This document shows, one piece after another, positions 35,770-43,896 of a DNA stretch of 64,000 bases. The DNA comes from Sorangium aterium (GTDB lineage: Bacteria; Myxococcota_A; Polyangia; Polyangiales; Polyangiaceae): positions 682,001-746,000 of the forward strand of contig NZ_JAQNDK010000003.1 in assembly GCF_028368935.1 (NCBI RefSeq), given 5' to 3'. The notes under the pieces were generated by a model, which saw only the letters and a program-made list of their open reading frames with translations, had not been told where the DNA came from and did no database searches. Position 1 is the stretch's first letter. Every line of letters starts with the position of its first letter. The position numbers were made by a program, and so were the translations under genes.

Positions 35770-36492
35770 ATGAACAAGCCGTCGTCGCTCCCCCTTTTCC
35801 TCTCGCTCCTTCTCGCTGCGGTCGGCTGTGGCAGCACGGCGCCCGTCGAAACCGAGACGCCCGTGCCGGCGCAGGAGGCCCTGCGGGGGAGCCGTTACTG
35901 CGAGATCCTGCTCGGCGACGCGGATCTCGGCGCGAGATCGGTGAGGATCGACGTGTACAACACGCAGGGCTTGAACGAGTGCCCCGAGGCGGCGTGGGTA
36001 GCGGTCGATGAGGCCGAGGTGAAGGCCGAGACGATGGCGGACGTGGTGGTCATGAACGGCCCGCGCCACTGGATGATCGACAGCTTCGAGGGCTCGAAGG
36101 TGCTCGATCCGGAGGTACGCAGGCTCGGCGGCATCGAGATGCGCAAGACGGGCACGCTCACCGTCGCGCTCGCCGAGGCCTCGAGCAAGGCGAAGCCCTA
36201 CGAGACACGCACCGTGCGACGCGACACGACGTGGGGCTACGACGCGGGCAAGACCGTCTACGAGCTCGTCGATCCGGAGGGCGCGGTCTACGACATGCAG
36301 TCGTACAGCGTGCAGGAGGTGCAGCAGGACGAGGCGTCGCTCGCGAAGCTCGGCGAGACGTTGACGCTCCCCGCCGGCTGGGCCTTTCGAACGCGGGTGA
36401 TCGACGAAAAGCTCGAGGTGGAGGCGGTGGACGGGCTCGCCGTCGTGGTGCAAGACGGCTTCGGGAATACCTATCAGCGCTCGCAGCAATAG
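35770..36492 (+). CDS. Lipoprotein of unknown function
   Basis: A 240-residue protein starting MNKPSSLPLFLSLLLAAVGC-G, a textbook lipoprotein signal. The mature part contains RYCEILLGD and a segment NTQGLNECPEAAW that I have seen in conserved actinobacterial and proteobacterial hypothetical proteins of this size. Later VVMNGPRHWMIDSFEG and EVRRLGGIEMRKTGTL follow the same pattern, then TYxRxTxWxY-like TRTVRRDTTWGYDAGKTVYELVDP. Two Cys in the mature N-terminal third could pair. No enzymatic motif. It stands alone on the plus strand, with a convergent DUF3072 gene 72 bp away. Confidence 0.8.
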   Translation: MNKPSSLPLFLSLLLAAVGCGSTAPVETETPVPAQEALRGSRYCEILLGDADLGARSVRIDVYNTQGLNECPEAAWVAVDEAEVKAETMADVVVMNGPRHWMIDSFEGSKVLDPEVRRLGGIEMRKTGTLTVALAEASSKAKPYETRTVRRDTTWGYDAGKTVYELVDPEGAVYDMQSYSVQEVQQDEASLAKLGETLTLPAGWAFRTRVIDEKLEVEAVDGLAVVVQDGFGNTYQRSQQ

Positions 36493-36564
36493 AAGGCGAA
36501 CGGGGGCGCGGCGTTCAGCGGAGACCCCACGCCTCCGGGGCGGCGAGCTGAAGCGCCCTGTCGG

Positions 36565-37032
36565 TCACTCCCGCAGCATCTGCCCGCGCCCGGTCCTCGC
36601 CTGCAGCTCGTCGATGCGCTTCGACGCCTCCGCCTTGGTCAGGTTCGCCTCGAAGTCCACGCCCGCCTCCTGGGAGAGCGTCTGGAGATACGAGGCCTGC
36701 GCGCCTGTCATCGGCTCGTCGCCCGTCTTCCACTGCTCGGGGTCCTTGCGCGTGTTCTCGACGCCGGCGGGCCCTTCCGCGCCGCCGGCGACGCCCACGG
36801 CGTCCCGCAATTCGTCGATCTTCTCGGACGCCTCCGCCTTGGTCAGGTCCTCGGGGACCTCTTCGCCCTGCTGCTCCGCGAGCGTGTGCAGGTACGACGC
36901 CTGCGCGCCCGTCATCGGCTCGTCGCCCGTCTTCCAGTCGCGCGGATCCTTCTGGACGTTCGACGGCCGCTGTTCGCCTGCTTGCCCCGCAGCCCTGGGA
37001 TCGGCGGCCTGCTGGTCTTTTTGCGTGCTCAT
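36565..37032 (-). CDS. Duplicated DUF3072 protein
   Basis: A 155-residue hydrophilic protein made of two DUF3072-like copies. Each has KDPxxWKTGDEPMTGAQASYL followed by TL and, about 20 residues on, LTKAEAS(E/K)(K/R)IDEL; the copies are about residues 27-75 and 93-145. The second half of each (LTKAEASxxIDEL) resembles the SAP-like or Rho-N-type helix pair. The rest is Gln/Ala/Glu-rich and probably disordered. DUF3072 proteins often have one copy and occur near stress genes; their role is unknown. ATG 37032 is the first Met of the conserved part. Confidence 0.85.
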   Translation of the reverse strand: MSTQKDQQAADPRAAGQAGEQRPSNVQKDPRDWKTGDEPMTGAQASYLHTLAEQQGEEVPEDLTKAEASEKIDELRDAVGVAGGAEGPAGVENTRKDPEQWKTGDEPMTGAQASYLQTLSQEAGVDFEANLTKAEASKRIDELQARTGRGQMLRE

Positions 37033-37168
37033 CTCCGGTTTCCTAATCCCGGGAGGGCGCGTGGCAAGCCCGCGAGGACGCCGAACGACGCTCGTCGCGC
37101 CCCGAGCCAGGCTGGGGTAACACTCCTCGAACACCACGTCTTCGCGGCGCGAGGGTGAGGAGGGATCG

Positions 37169-38008
37169 ATGTCGAAAATCGCACTCGTTACAGGCGCGAA
37201 CCAGGGCCTCGGTTACGCGATGGTGGCCCGTCTGTGCCAGGAGCTGCCGCCGGGCAGCACCGTGTACCTGGGGGCGCGGGATCCGGAGCGCGGCGAGGCG
37301 GCCGTGGCGCGCCTGCGCGAGCAAGGCCTGCAGCCGTCCCTGGCCCGGCTGGACGTGACCGACGACACCAGCGTCCAGGCCCTGGCGGAGACGGTGGCGC
37401 GCCGTCACGGCGGCATAGATATCGTGCTCTCGAACGCGGCCGCGCGCATCGGGAAGGACGTGCCCCAGGCGGTCCAGGTCCGCACCTTCATCGACACGAA
37501 CAACCACGGCACCTACCGGATGATCCGCGCCTTCGGGCACCTGCTGCGCGACGGCGGGCGGTTCCTCGTGGTCGCGAGCTCCTTCGGCTCCCTCGGCAAG
37601 CTGGATTCGCGGCTGCACGACCGCTTCGACCCCGCCACGCGATCTCTCGAGGACATCGAGCGCGTCATGGACGAGTACGTCGAGCTTGTCGAGCGCGGCG
37701 AAGCAGAGCTCCACCACTGGCCAGCGTGGATCAATATCCCGTCCAAGGTCGCGCAGGTCGCCTCGATGAAGATCTATGCGCGCCAGCGACAGGCCGAGGC
37801 CACAGAGCGCGGGCTCACCATCGCCGCGCTCTGCCCCGGGCTCGTGGACACCGACGCGTCGCGCCCGTGGTTCGACGACATGTCGTCGGCCCAGTCGCCG
37901 GCGGATGCCGCAAAGAACGTCCTCTGGATCTGCACGGAACCCGCCGAGTCGGCGCGCGTGGTTCATGGTGAGCTCGTACAGCACCGCCGGGTAATTCCCT
38001 GGTTGTGA
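37169..38008 (+). CDS. SDR-family protein with non-canonical active site
   Basis: A 279-residue Rossmann protein. TGANQGLG (about 8-15) is an intact cofactor motif, ARDPERG suggests NADP, and SNAA stands in for NNAG. The Ser region SSFGSLG is present. The segment WINIPSK aligns with the usual YxxxK but has Asn where the catalytic Tyr belongs, so normal ketone reduction is doubtful unless another Tyr substitutes. The lengthened loop between Ser and Lys (about 50 residues, HDRFDPATRSLEDIE) is like carbonyl reductase 1 relatives, which normally keep Tyr. GAGG stands upstream of ATG 37169. Divergent from the DUF3072 gene. Confidence 0.8.
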   Translation: MSKIALVTGANQGLGYAMVARLCQELPPGSTVYLGARDPERGEAAVARLREQGLQPSLARLDVTDDTSVQALAETVARRHGGIDIVLSNAAARIGKDVPQAVQVRTFIDTNNHGTYRMIRAFGHLLRDGGRFLVVASSFGSLGKLDSRLHDRFDPATRSLEDIERVMDEYVELVERGEAELHHWPAWINIPSKVAQVASMKIYARQRQAEATERGLTIAALCPGLVDTDASRPWFDDMSSAQSPADAAKNVLWICTEPAESARVVHGELVQHRRVIPWL

Positions 38009-38302
38009 CGCGGCGGTCGATCCGCCGCGCGAAGCGCGCGACGCCGATCGGGTCACGAAAATCGCCCGGACTGTTCGCCGCTACCTGGCGGGCCGGACCC
38101 TGGTGGCGGGTGGCCGAGATCGGCGTGATGCCTCGCGGCAGGAGGAGGCGGCCACCGCCGCGGCCGGGCGGCCGGGCGGTCGGGCGACAGCGCTCCATCC
38201 TGGATCGGCGCTGCGCTCCATTCTGGATCGGCGCCGCGCCTGTCGCGGGTCGCCGGCGCGCGGCGCGGCCCCGAAACGCCTCCTTCGCCATGCCCCCTGA
38301 GT

Positions 38303-38316
38303 GGCCCGCTTCCTGC
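38303..38316 (+). promoter_or_regulatory. Possible sigma-54 promoter of the SPFH-domain gene
   Basis: TGGCCCGCTTCCTGCG keeps the GG-N10-GC spacing, with two mismatches to TGGCACG-N4-TTGC. Initiation near 38328 would leave a 16-base leader including the GAGGTAGAGG ribosome-binding site. Weaker than the other three. Confidence 0.4.
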
Positions 38317-38343
38317 GAAAGCCGGACTCGCGAGGTAGAGGTC

Positions 38344-39939
38344 ATGACGCACATCGAGCAGCGCAGGGTCATCATCCACGAGGGCGGCGTGCCGGGCGGC
38401 GCCGCGGCGGTCCTCCACGCGGACGATCACGGGAACGGGGCGGCCGGTCGCGGGCGGTACGATCAGGGCTGGCGCGCCGGCAAGCCGGCCGAAGATCCAG
38501 AGAAGCTCAAGAAGTGGGGCCGTATCAGCGCGAAGCCGAGCGAGTACCTGATTCACATGCGGCGGGGTAGCCTCCGGCCCACCTCCGGTCAGGGCGCCTC
38601 GTGCTTCAAGCTCCCGGGCGACAGCGTCGCCGTCGTGCCGACCACGGTCCAGAAGCTCCAGTTCACGGCGGACCAGGTCACCCTCGAGAAGGTCGGTGTC
38701 GAGGTCACTGGGCTCGCCGTTTACCGCATCGTGGAGCCGCTCATCGCGTTCCGGATGCTGAACTTCTCGTTCCCGGAGCGCGCGCAGGAGAAGCTCGAGG
38801 CGCTCCTCGTCGACATGTTTGCCGGCGCCGTGCGCCGGCTGGTCGCGAACCTCTCCGTCGAGGAATGCCTGACGCGGCGGAAGGAAGGGCTCGCCAGCGA
38901 GCTGATACGAGAGATCGTGCCCGTCGTCTCCGGGCGCGGCAGCACCGAGGACGCCACCGACAAGGGGTGGGGCGTCCTCATCGATACCATCGAGATCCAG
39001 GACGTCCGCATCCTCTCTCCGGCGGTGTTCGGCAACCTGCAGGCGCACTATCGCCAGGAGCAGGAGCGGAAGGCCAGGGAGGCGTCGCTGCTCACCGAGC
39101 GCGCGGTCCGGCAGGGCGAGGCCGAGGCGCAGCGCGCGATCGAGCTGACCAAGCTCTCCGCCGAGGTCGAGCTGCGCACGCGACGCCAGGAGACCAGCGA
39201 GAAGGCCCGGCTCGAGGAGCTCGCCTCCGAGGCGCGGGTGTCGGAGGCGAAGCTCGTGTCCGAGCGGGCGGCCCGGGAGCGGCAGATCACGCTCGACAGC
39301 GAGATCGAGCTCAGGAAGCTCGCGGCCGACGTCAGCCTCAAGCAGCAGCGACAGGCGACGAGCGAGCAGGGCAAGCTCGAGGAGCTCGCGGCCGAGGCGC
39401 GGCTGAAGGAGACGCGGCTGGCCCACGAGCAGCAGATCGCGGCGCTCACGCTGAGGGCCGAGATCGAGAAGACGACGCTCGAGGCGGAGGCGGCCGCGGC
39501 GCGCCACGCGGCGAAGATGGCCGCGAGCGCCCATGAGATCGACCTGCTCAGGCAGCGCGCGGCGATCGCGGGCGCGCGCCGGCTCGTGGCCGAGGCCGAG
39601 CTCTCCATCGCCGAGATTGAGGCGAGAAAGGCGCGGCTCACGCAGGAGCTCGAGCTCGACCGCGCGCGGGCGCTCCGGGAGATCGAGAACACCGTGTCGC
39701 CGGAGATCATCCGGTTGACGGTCGCGCAGCAGATGCCGGCGCTCGCCGCCGCGTTCCAGCAGCGGATGGGAGAGGTGCACATCACGGCCGTCGATGGGGC
39801 GAACCCGTTCGGATACATCGCGGCGGCCGTGGAGGGGGTGATGGGTCTGGCGCGCGCGGCAGGGCTCGAGGTGCCGCCGGCGCGCGCGCAGAAGGCGGAG
39901 CTGACCGAGGAGAGCGGGCCGGACAGCAGCCGGCGTTGA
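38344..39939 (+). CDS. SPFH/band-7 domain protein with long coiled coil
   Basis: A 531-residue flotillin-like scaffold. The band-7 domain spans about 60-235 (SVAVVPTTVQKLQF, VGVEVTGLAVYRI, and the LIREIVPVV region). From about 240 to 480 it is an almost uninterrupted Glu/Lys/Arg/Ala coiled coil with a roughly 35-residue repeat (RRQETSEKARLEELASEAR, QRQATSEQGKLEELAAEAR). No membrane segment precedes the band-7 domain, unlike classical flotillins, so it may be soluble or bind membranes peripherally. GAGG lies upstream of ATG 38344. It might be transcribed by sigma-54 and is followed by a second sigma-54 candidate gene of unknown function. Confidence 0.85.
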   Translation: MTHIEQRRVIIHEGGVPGGAAAVLHADDHGNGAAGRGRYDQGWRAGKPAEDPEKLKKWGRISAKPSEYLIHMRRGSLRPTSGQGASCFKLPGDSVAVVPTTVQKLQFTADQVTLEKVGVEVTGLAVYRIVEPLIAFRMLNFSFPERAQEKLEALLVDMFAGAVRRLVANLSVEECLTRRKEGLASELIREIVPVVSGRGSTEDATDKGWGVLIDTIEIQDVRILSPAVFGNLQAHYRQEQERKAREASLLTERAVRQGEAEAQRAIELTKLSAEVELRTRRQETSEKARLEELASEARVSEAKLVSERAARERQITLDSEIELRKLAADVSLKQQRQATSEQGKLEELAAEARLKETRLAHEQQIAALTLRAEIEKTTLEAEAAAARHAAKMAASAHEIDLLRQRAAIAGARRLVAEAELSIAEIEARKARLTQELELDRARALREIENTVSPEIIRLTVAQQMPALAAAFQQRMGEVHITAVDGANPFGYIAAAVEGVMGLARAAGLEVPPARAQKAELTEESGPDSSRR

Positions 39940-40032
39940 GCCCGGCGACGTGAAACGCGACTTCATGCGGATCGGCGAACCCTGTGCGTCGCGAGTCCCC
40001 CACACGAGCGGTCGTGACGCGCCGACGGGAGC

Positions 40033-40049
40033 GTTGCGCAACAGCGCAA
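40033..40049. promoter_or_regulatory. Palindrome upstream of a sigma-54 promoter
   Basis: GTTGCGCAAC (40033-40042) is a perfect palindrome, and TTGCGC-AACA-GCGCAA (40034-40049) is an overlapping inverted repeat; CCGTTGCGG follows at once. It lies 85-100 bp before the -24 element, a suitable place for an activator. The sequence differs from the TGACAG sites, implying another activator. Confidence 0.4.
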
Positions 40050-40132
40050 TCCGTTGCGGATCATGACAGGGCATTGCGCTCAGCTCCTCGCTGTCTGAAG
40101 CGTTTCGCCGAGACCTCCACGCATCTCGCGCC

Positions 40133-40146
40133 GGCACGTGGGTTGC
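40133..40146 (+). promoter_or_regulatory. Sigma-54 promoter before the gene at 40231
   Basis: GGCACGTGGGTTGC matches GGCACG-N4-TTGC exactly with correct GG-to-GC spacing. Initiation near 40157 gives a 74-base leader ending in a perfect AGGAGG ribosome-binding site. Confidence 0.7.
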
Positions 40147-40230
40147 CGTGCAGCCACGCCGCAACGAAACCACGGCGTGTCGCCGCGGCGGCAGGCCAGA
40201 ACCCATCAGACATCACAGGAGGTTTCCCCC

Positions 40231-41115
40231 GTGAGTGAATCACCGATGTTTTCGACCATGGTCCTCCCCCAGGAGCTCGTCGCGGACGACGTGATCGGTC
40301 TCCGAGATCAGATGAGCGCGCGCATCGCGGCGCTGCTCCGGCCCAAGGGCGGCAAGCGCAAGGAGGGCGACGCGCCGCTGCCCAGGGGGATCGAGCCCAT
40401 CGCGGCGCTGCCGCCGCACATCGACAGGCCGTGGAAGCGCTTCGACGCGGCCGCGACAGAGCTTCAGGATTTCCGCGGCGTGCGGGCGAGCGCGCAGGCC
40501 GACCAGCGCCATTCCGGGACGAGCGAGGCCGAGCGGAGCGCGGCGAACACCGACAGCGACGACCGATGGCGCGCGCTCGAGCAGTGGAACGCGGGCGCCG
40601 CCGGGCTCTCCGAGGATGGGCAGACGCCATCGCCTGCCGATGCGCGCTGGCTGTACGGGCAGCTCTTTCCCGCGCCCGAGGGGCTTCGCTTCATCACGCG
40701 CCGGCCCCGGGTCCAGTGGGCTGCGATGGTGCAGCGGATGAAGACGCTGGAGGAGGAGCGCGCGCAGGCGGTGATCGAGCAGTTCGGCGGGACCCGGCAC
40801 TACCGGCAGCTCGTCGCCGCCCACGCGCGCTTCGGCGAGGCCTACGGCTTCACGACCGTGGTCCTCGCCAAGGAGGGCGGGCCGACCGACGGCCGGCCGC
40901 AGTGGAGCGCCGCCCGGGATGCGCTGCGGAGCCTGATCCAGAAGATCGAGAGCCACGCCGACCCGGAGATCCCGGGGAGCGAGGCGCTGGCCGCGTTCCT
41001 GCTGGCGCCGTACGTCGAGATGGTCGACGACCTCGCGAAGCCCCGTCGAAGAGCCCCCGCCACAAAGCCCGAAGCCGTCCCGGCGCCACCGCTCGGGGCG
41101 GGCAGCACGCCGTGA
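40231..41115 (+). CDS. Unknown protein under probable sigma-54 control
   Basis: A 294-residue soluble protein. GTG 40231 is fixed by AGGAGG (40217-40222) eight bases upstream. No signal peptide or membrane segment. It is mostly helical (VADDVIGLRDQMSARIAALL, YGQLFPAPEGLRFI, MVQRMKTLEEERAQAVIEQFGG, LRSLIQKIESH) with a central charged, low-complexity stretch (about 85-115) and a Pro/Ala-rich tail. I do not recognise a family; similar helical proteins with FPEGLxFxxRP-like motifs are common hypotheticals in Polyangiales. It follows the SPFH gene by 291 bp but has its own very good -24/-12 promoter. Confidence 0.75.
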   Translation: MSESPMFSTMVLPQELVADDVIGLRDQMSARIAALLRPKGGKRKEGDAPLPRGIEPIAALPPHIDRPWKRFDAAATELQDFRGVRASAQADQRHSGTSEAERSAANTDSDDRWRALEQWNAGAAGLSEDGQTPSPADARWLYGQLFPAPEGLRFITRRPRVQWAAMVQRMKTLEEERAQAVIEQFGGTRHYRQLVAAHARFGEAYGFTTVVLAKEGGPTDGRPQWSAARDALRSLIQKIESHADPEIPGSEALAAFLLAPYVEMVDDLAKPRRRAPATKPEAVPAPPLGAGSTP

Positions 41116-41149
41116 ACCCATCCGGGTGAGCCGGCTCCTCCACGCGGGA

Positions 41150-41320
41150 GACGAGTGGCACTCGTCTCCCGGTGGACGTGGCTCCAAGAAAAGACGAGTG
41201 GCACTCGTCTCGCGGTGGACGTGGCTCCAAGAAAAGACGAGTGGCGCTCGTCTCGCGATGGACGTGCCTCCAAGAAAAGACGAGTAGCACTCATCTCGCG
41301 GTGGACATGCCTCCAAGACT
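41150..41320. repeat. Four tandem copies of a 43-bp repeat with internal hairpin
   Basis: Units begin at 41150, 41193, 41236 and 41279. Each starts with GACGAGTGGCACTCGTC, a 7-8-bp hairpin with a 3-base loop, and continues CTCGCGGTGGACGTGGCTCC and AAGAAAA. Copies differ at a few positions, some of them compensatory (ACTCGTC to ACTCATC opposes no change, so the last stem is weaker). The array stands between a gene and a transposase remnant. A 15-base piece (CGTCTCGCGGTGGAC) recurs at 44579. Confidence 0.9.
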
Positions 41321-41339
41321 TCCGCGGCAGCTCGCCCGC

Positions 41340-41870
41340 TCCAGGCGCAGCGCTGGCGGCGTGTGGCCTCCGGCGGGCACACGTCCCCGTCGCCCCCCTT
41401 CCTCGCGCTCGCGTCACGCCGCCTCGCACCCCGCTGGGTCGCGCGCTCGGGCCACGGCCGGCCCCTCGGTCGGCAGCCAAGTGGACCAAGATAGCGGTCA
41501 CCACCTCGGGATCGTGAAGGTCCGCGATCACCCGACGCCGACCGCCACAAGGGCAGGCGACGACACCTTCGAGGTACACGCGGCGAAGCAAACGGGCCCA
41601 GTCGATACGCGCGCCGACGACCTGCGCCACGCCGCTGCCGAGGCTGGTCCTGCCTGGGCTCGAGCGCGGCACGTCGCCCTCCTCGGGCACCTCGTCACGC
41701 CTCGCGCCCCCATCGACGAGGGTCGCCGCCGCGTTGCCGTCCTCCTTCTCCTTGCCCTTGCGCCTCTTCCGCTTCGGGGCGTCGTGGGCTGCCTTCGCCG
41801 CCGCAACGCCTCCGCGGCCGTACACCACGACGGCGGCGCGCCACGGCGCGTTCGGCCCGAGCACGCCCCG
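41340..41870 (-). pseudogene. Remnant of an IS91/IS801-like transposase (C-terminal part)
   Basis: On the minus strand the translation contains LGPNAPWRAAVV, then a basic linker (APKRKRRKGKEK), then WARLLRRVYLEGVVACPCGG and RRRVIADLHDPEVVTAILVHL. This is the C-terminal zinc-finger end I know from myxobacterial IS91-type transposases, whose fuller form has CPxCGGRxRxIA and ILxHLG. The catalytic Tyr-containing part and both element ends are missing. It lies at one end of a mosaic segment whose other end (49.4 kb) has a second, different remnant in opposite orientation. Confidence 0.75.
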
Positions 41871-42240
41871 TAGATGGATCCCCGCGCGCGACCCTAGTCC
41901 GCAGCCGAGCTTTGACCAGACGGCACCGCGCCTCCTGGCGCGTGAGCGCCTCGATACCTTCCGCGTGAGCGCACCGTTGAACGATCTCAGAGCGGGCGGG
42001 CACTCACCGAAGGAGCACCGACGCCAGGTCGCCGGCCCGTCCGTAGACCTGGGTCGCCGGTGCTCTCACGCGCCAAATCTCCCGCTGTTCTCGGGAGCTC
42101 GCGGCGCGCGTTCTGCTTCCACCCAATTCGACGGCGTTTTTCGGAATCTCGGTCTTCGACCGCCCTTCCGAAAAGCCGCAGATCAGCGCTCGATACCCTC
42201 GAACGCCGGTTCAGGTCGCACTTTTCCCCGAGGAGCTCGC
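41871..42240. other. Intergenic stretch, no gene seen
   Basis: It lies between the transposase remnant and the copper-protein gene. A short duplicated piece, GCCGGCCCGTCCGTAGACCTGGG-like and GTCGCCGG around 42028-42060, is the only structure noted. GAGGAG before 42241 belongs to the next gene. No promoter could be assigned. Confidence 0.4.
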
Positions 42241-43560
42241 ATGAATCGTAGTCGTTATTTGTTCTCGGCGCTGTCCTTCCTATCCGCTCTCGTGGTCGTC
42301 GCGTGCAGCGACGCCGAGAAGGGCAGCAGCGGCTCATCCGGCTCCGGTCCGGAGAACGGCAACCCGGAAGCGCTGCCGTGCGACGTCGACAAGATCCTCT
42401 CCACGAAGTGCCAGACCTGTCACGGGGCGTCCCCGAAGTTCGGCGCGCCGTTCCCGCTGGTCGACCGGAGCGATCTGGTCGCGCCCGCGGTGAGCGATCC
42501 CAACAAGAAGGTCTACGAGCTCGTCGCCGCACGCGCCCGCGACAACGCGCGCCCCATGCCTCCGCCCCCAACCGAGCGCCTGACCGCCGCGGAGCTCGCG
42601 ATCTTCGATCAATGGATCGCCGCCGGCATGCCGGCCGGTAAAGACACGTGCGTCGACCCGGGCGGCGGCGGAACGATCGACCCTCCGACCCTGAGCTGCA
42701 CACCGGATGTCCTGCTAGCGCCGTCCGCGCCTTACGTCATGCCGAAGGGCGTCCAGGACCAGTATATGTGTTATGGGGTCGATGTAGAGATCGGCCAGAA
42801 ACGACACCTCGTCGGGGTCGTGCCCCACATCGACAACAGCACCATTGTACACCATATCCTGCTCTTCAAGGCGGATGAGGCGTCTCCCTCGACGCCCACG
42901 CCGTGCAATGGGGGCGACATCATGGGGGCTCTTTTGGCCGTCTGGGCGCCCGGCGGCAAGGCCACGGAGCTGCCGCTAGAGGCGGGCTTCCCGCTGGAAG
43001 GCACGGCACACTTCACAATCCAGGTGCACTACAGCAACATCAAGGGCCTCGACGGGCAGCAAGACAGCACCGGCTTCGACGTCTGCACGACGACGGAGCT
43101 CCGCCCCAACGACGCCGGCATCTTCATGTTCGGCACAGAAGACATCAACATCCCGCCTCACGGCTCGCTCGACGTGAGCTGCGATTACCAGTTCCCGCCG
43201 GATATGGGGGCGCTCTCGGTAATCAGTGTTATGCCGCACATGCACACCCTCGGCAAGCACCTGTCGAGCAACACGGTGCCCACGGACGGCAGCGAGCCGA
43301 GCAACCTGGGGCTCGCCGATCCGTGGAACTTCGACAACCAGATCTGGTACGATAACGATACCATCCTTCGAGGCGGCGACACCGTGAGGACGCGTTGCGC
43401 GTGGGACAACCCGGGCAACAGTGCCGTGGAATTCGGGGACCGGACGCTGGATGAGATGTGTTATAATTTCGTGATGTACTATCCGTCTCAAGAGCTAGAG
43501 TCAACGGTGGGGGACTGGACTTCTCCGGCGGACGACGTGTCCTGTGTGACGACAAAATAG
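42241..43560 (+). CDS. Lipoprotein with heme c motif and copper monooxygenase-like domain
   Basis: A 439-residue exported protein: ATG 42241 after GAGGAG, lipobox VVVAC-S. A short cytochrome c-like domain carries CQTCH (about 57-61) for heme binding. The rest resembles the type II copper, ascorbate-dependent monooxygenase fold of peptidylglycine hydroxylase and dopamine beta-hydroxylase. Every expected copper ligand can be matched: HHILLF (about 203-204) and QVHYSN (about 262) for the first site, and MPHMHTLG (HxH about 333-335) plus EMCYNFVMYYP (Met about 405) for the second. The heme could feed electrons to copper in place of ascorbate, which is inference. Substrate unknown. GC is lower than neighbours, suggesting recent transfer. 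Confidence 0.85.
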   Translation: MNRSRYLFSALSFLSALVVVACSDAEKGSSGSSGSGPENGNPEALPCDVDKILSTKCQTCHGASPKFGAPFPLVDRSDLVAPAVSDPNKKVYELVAARARDNARPMPPPPTERLTAAELAIFDQWIAAGMPAGKDTCVDPGGGGTIDPPTLSCTPDVLLAPSAPYVMPKGVQDQYMCYGVDVEIGQKRHLVGVVPHIDNSTIVHHILLFKADEASPSTPTPCNGGDIMGALLAVWAPGGKATELPLEAGFPLEGTAHFTIQVHYSNIKGLDGQQDSTGFDVCTTTELRPNDAGIFMFGTEDINIPPHGSLDVSCDYQFPPDMGALSVISVMPHMHTLGKHLSSNTVPTDGSEPSNLGLADPWNFDNQIWYDNDTILRGGDTVRTRCAWDNPGNSAVEFGDRTLDEMCYNFVMYYPSQELESTVGDWTSPADDVSCVTTK

Positions 43561-43896
43561 ACCAGCTCGTGAAAGACGCGCGGCCTGTGCCCAAGCGGAG
43601 GCGCGCGCCGTTCGGTGAGAGCGCTCGTAAGCCTGGCGAACAGGAGCACAGCGCGCGCCGCCGGGCGCCTTCGAGGGTCTCTTCGATCCGCGCGCCACCC
43701 CGAACGGCCGCTCGGGCCGCCGGAATCGAGGGCGCCGACAGGGCTCAGACCCTCGACTTTCCGCTTGATGTGCCGCCGCCCCCGCTGGCCGCGTTATGAT
43801 GGTGCACGGAACACGGCCCCATCCGGTGACCCCGGTGGGGCCGCTGACGGCCCCGCCGCACCGAGCTGACCCGGCGCCCGTACTTCGAGAGACCCC
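43561..43896. other. Intergenic stretch, no gene seen
   Basis: The 336 bp before the cold-shock/DUF1294 gene contain no supported gene. A GC-rich interrupted palindrome, CCGGTGACCCCGGTGGGGCC-like, around 43825-43850 could influence the leader of the next gene, but I cannot assign a function. No promoter is convincing. Confidence 0.4.

Noticed and set aside
41150..41320. Possible CRISPR array at the 43-bp repeats
   Set aside because: The whole 43-bp period is conserved, so there are no variable spacers; no cas genes.
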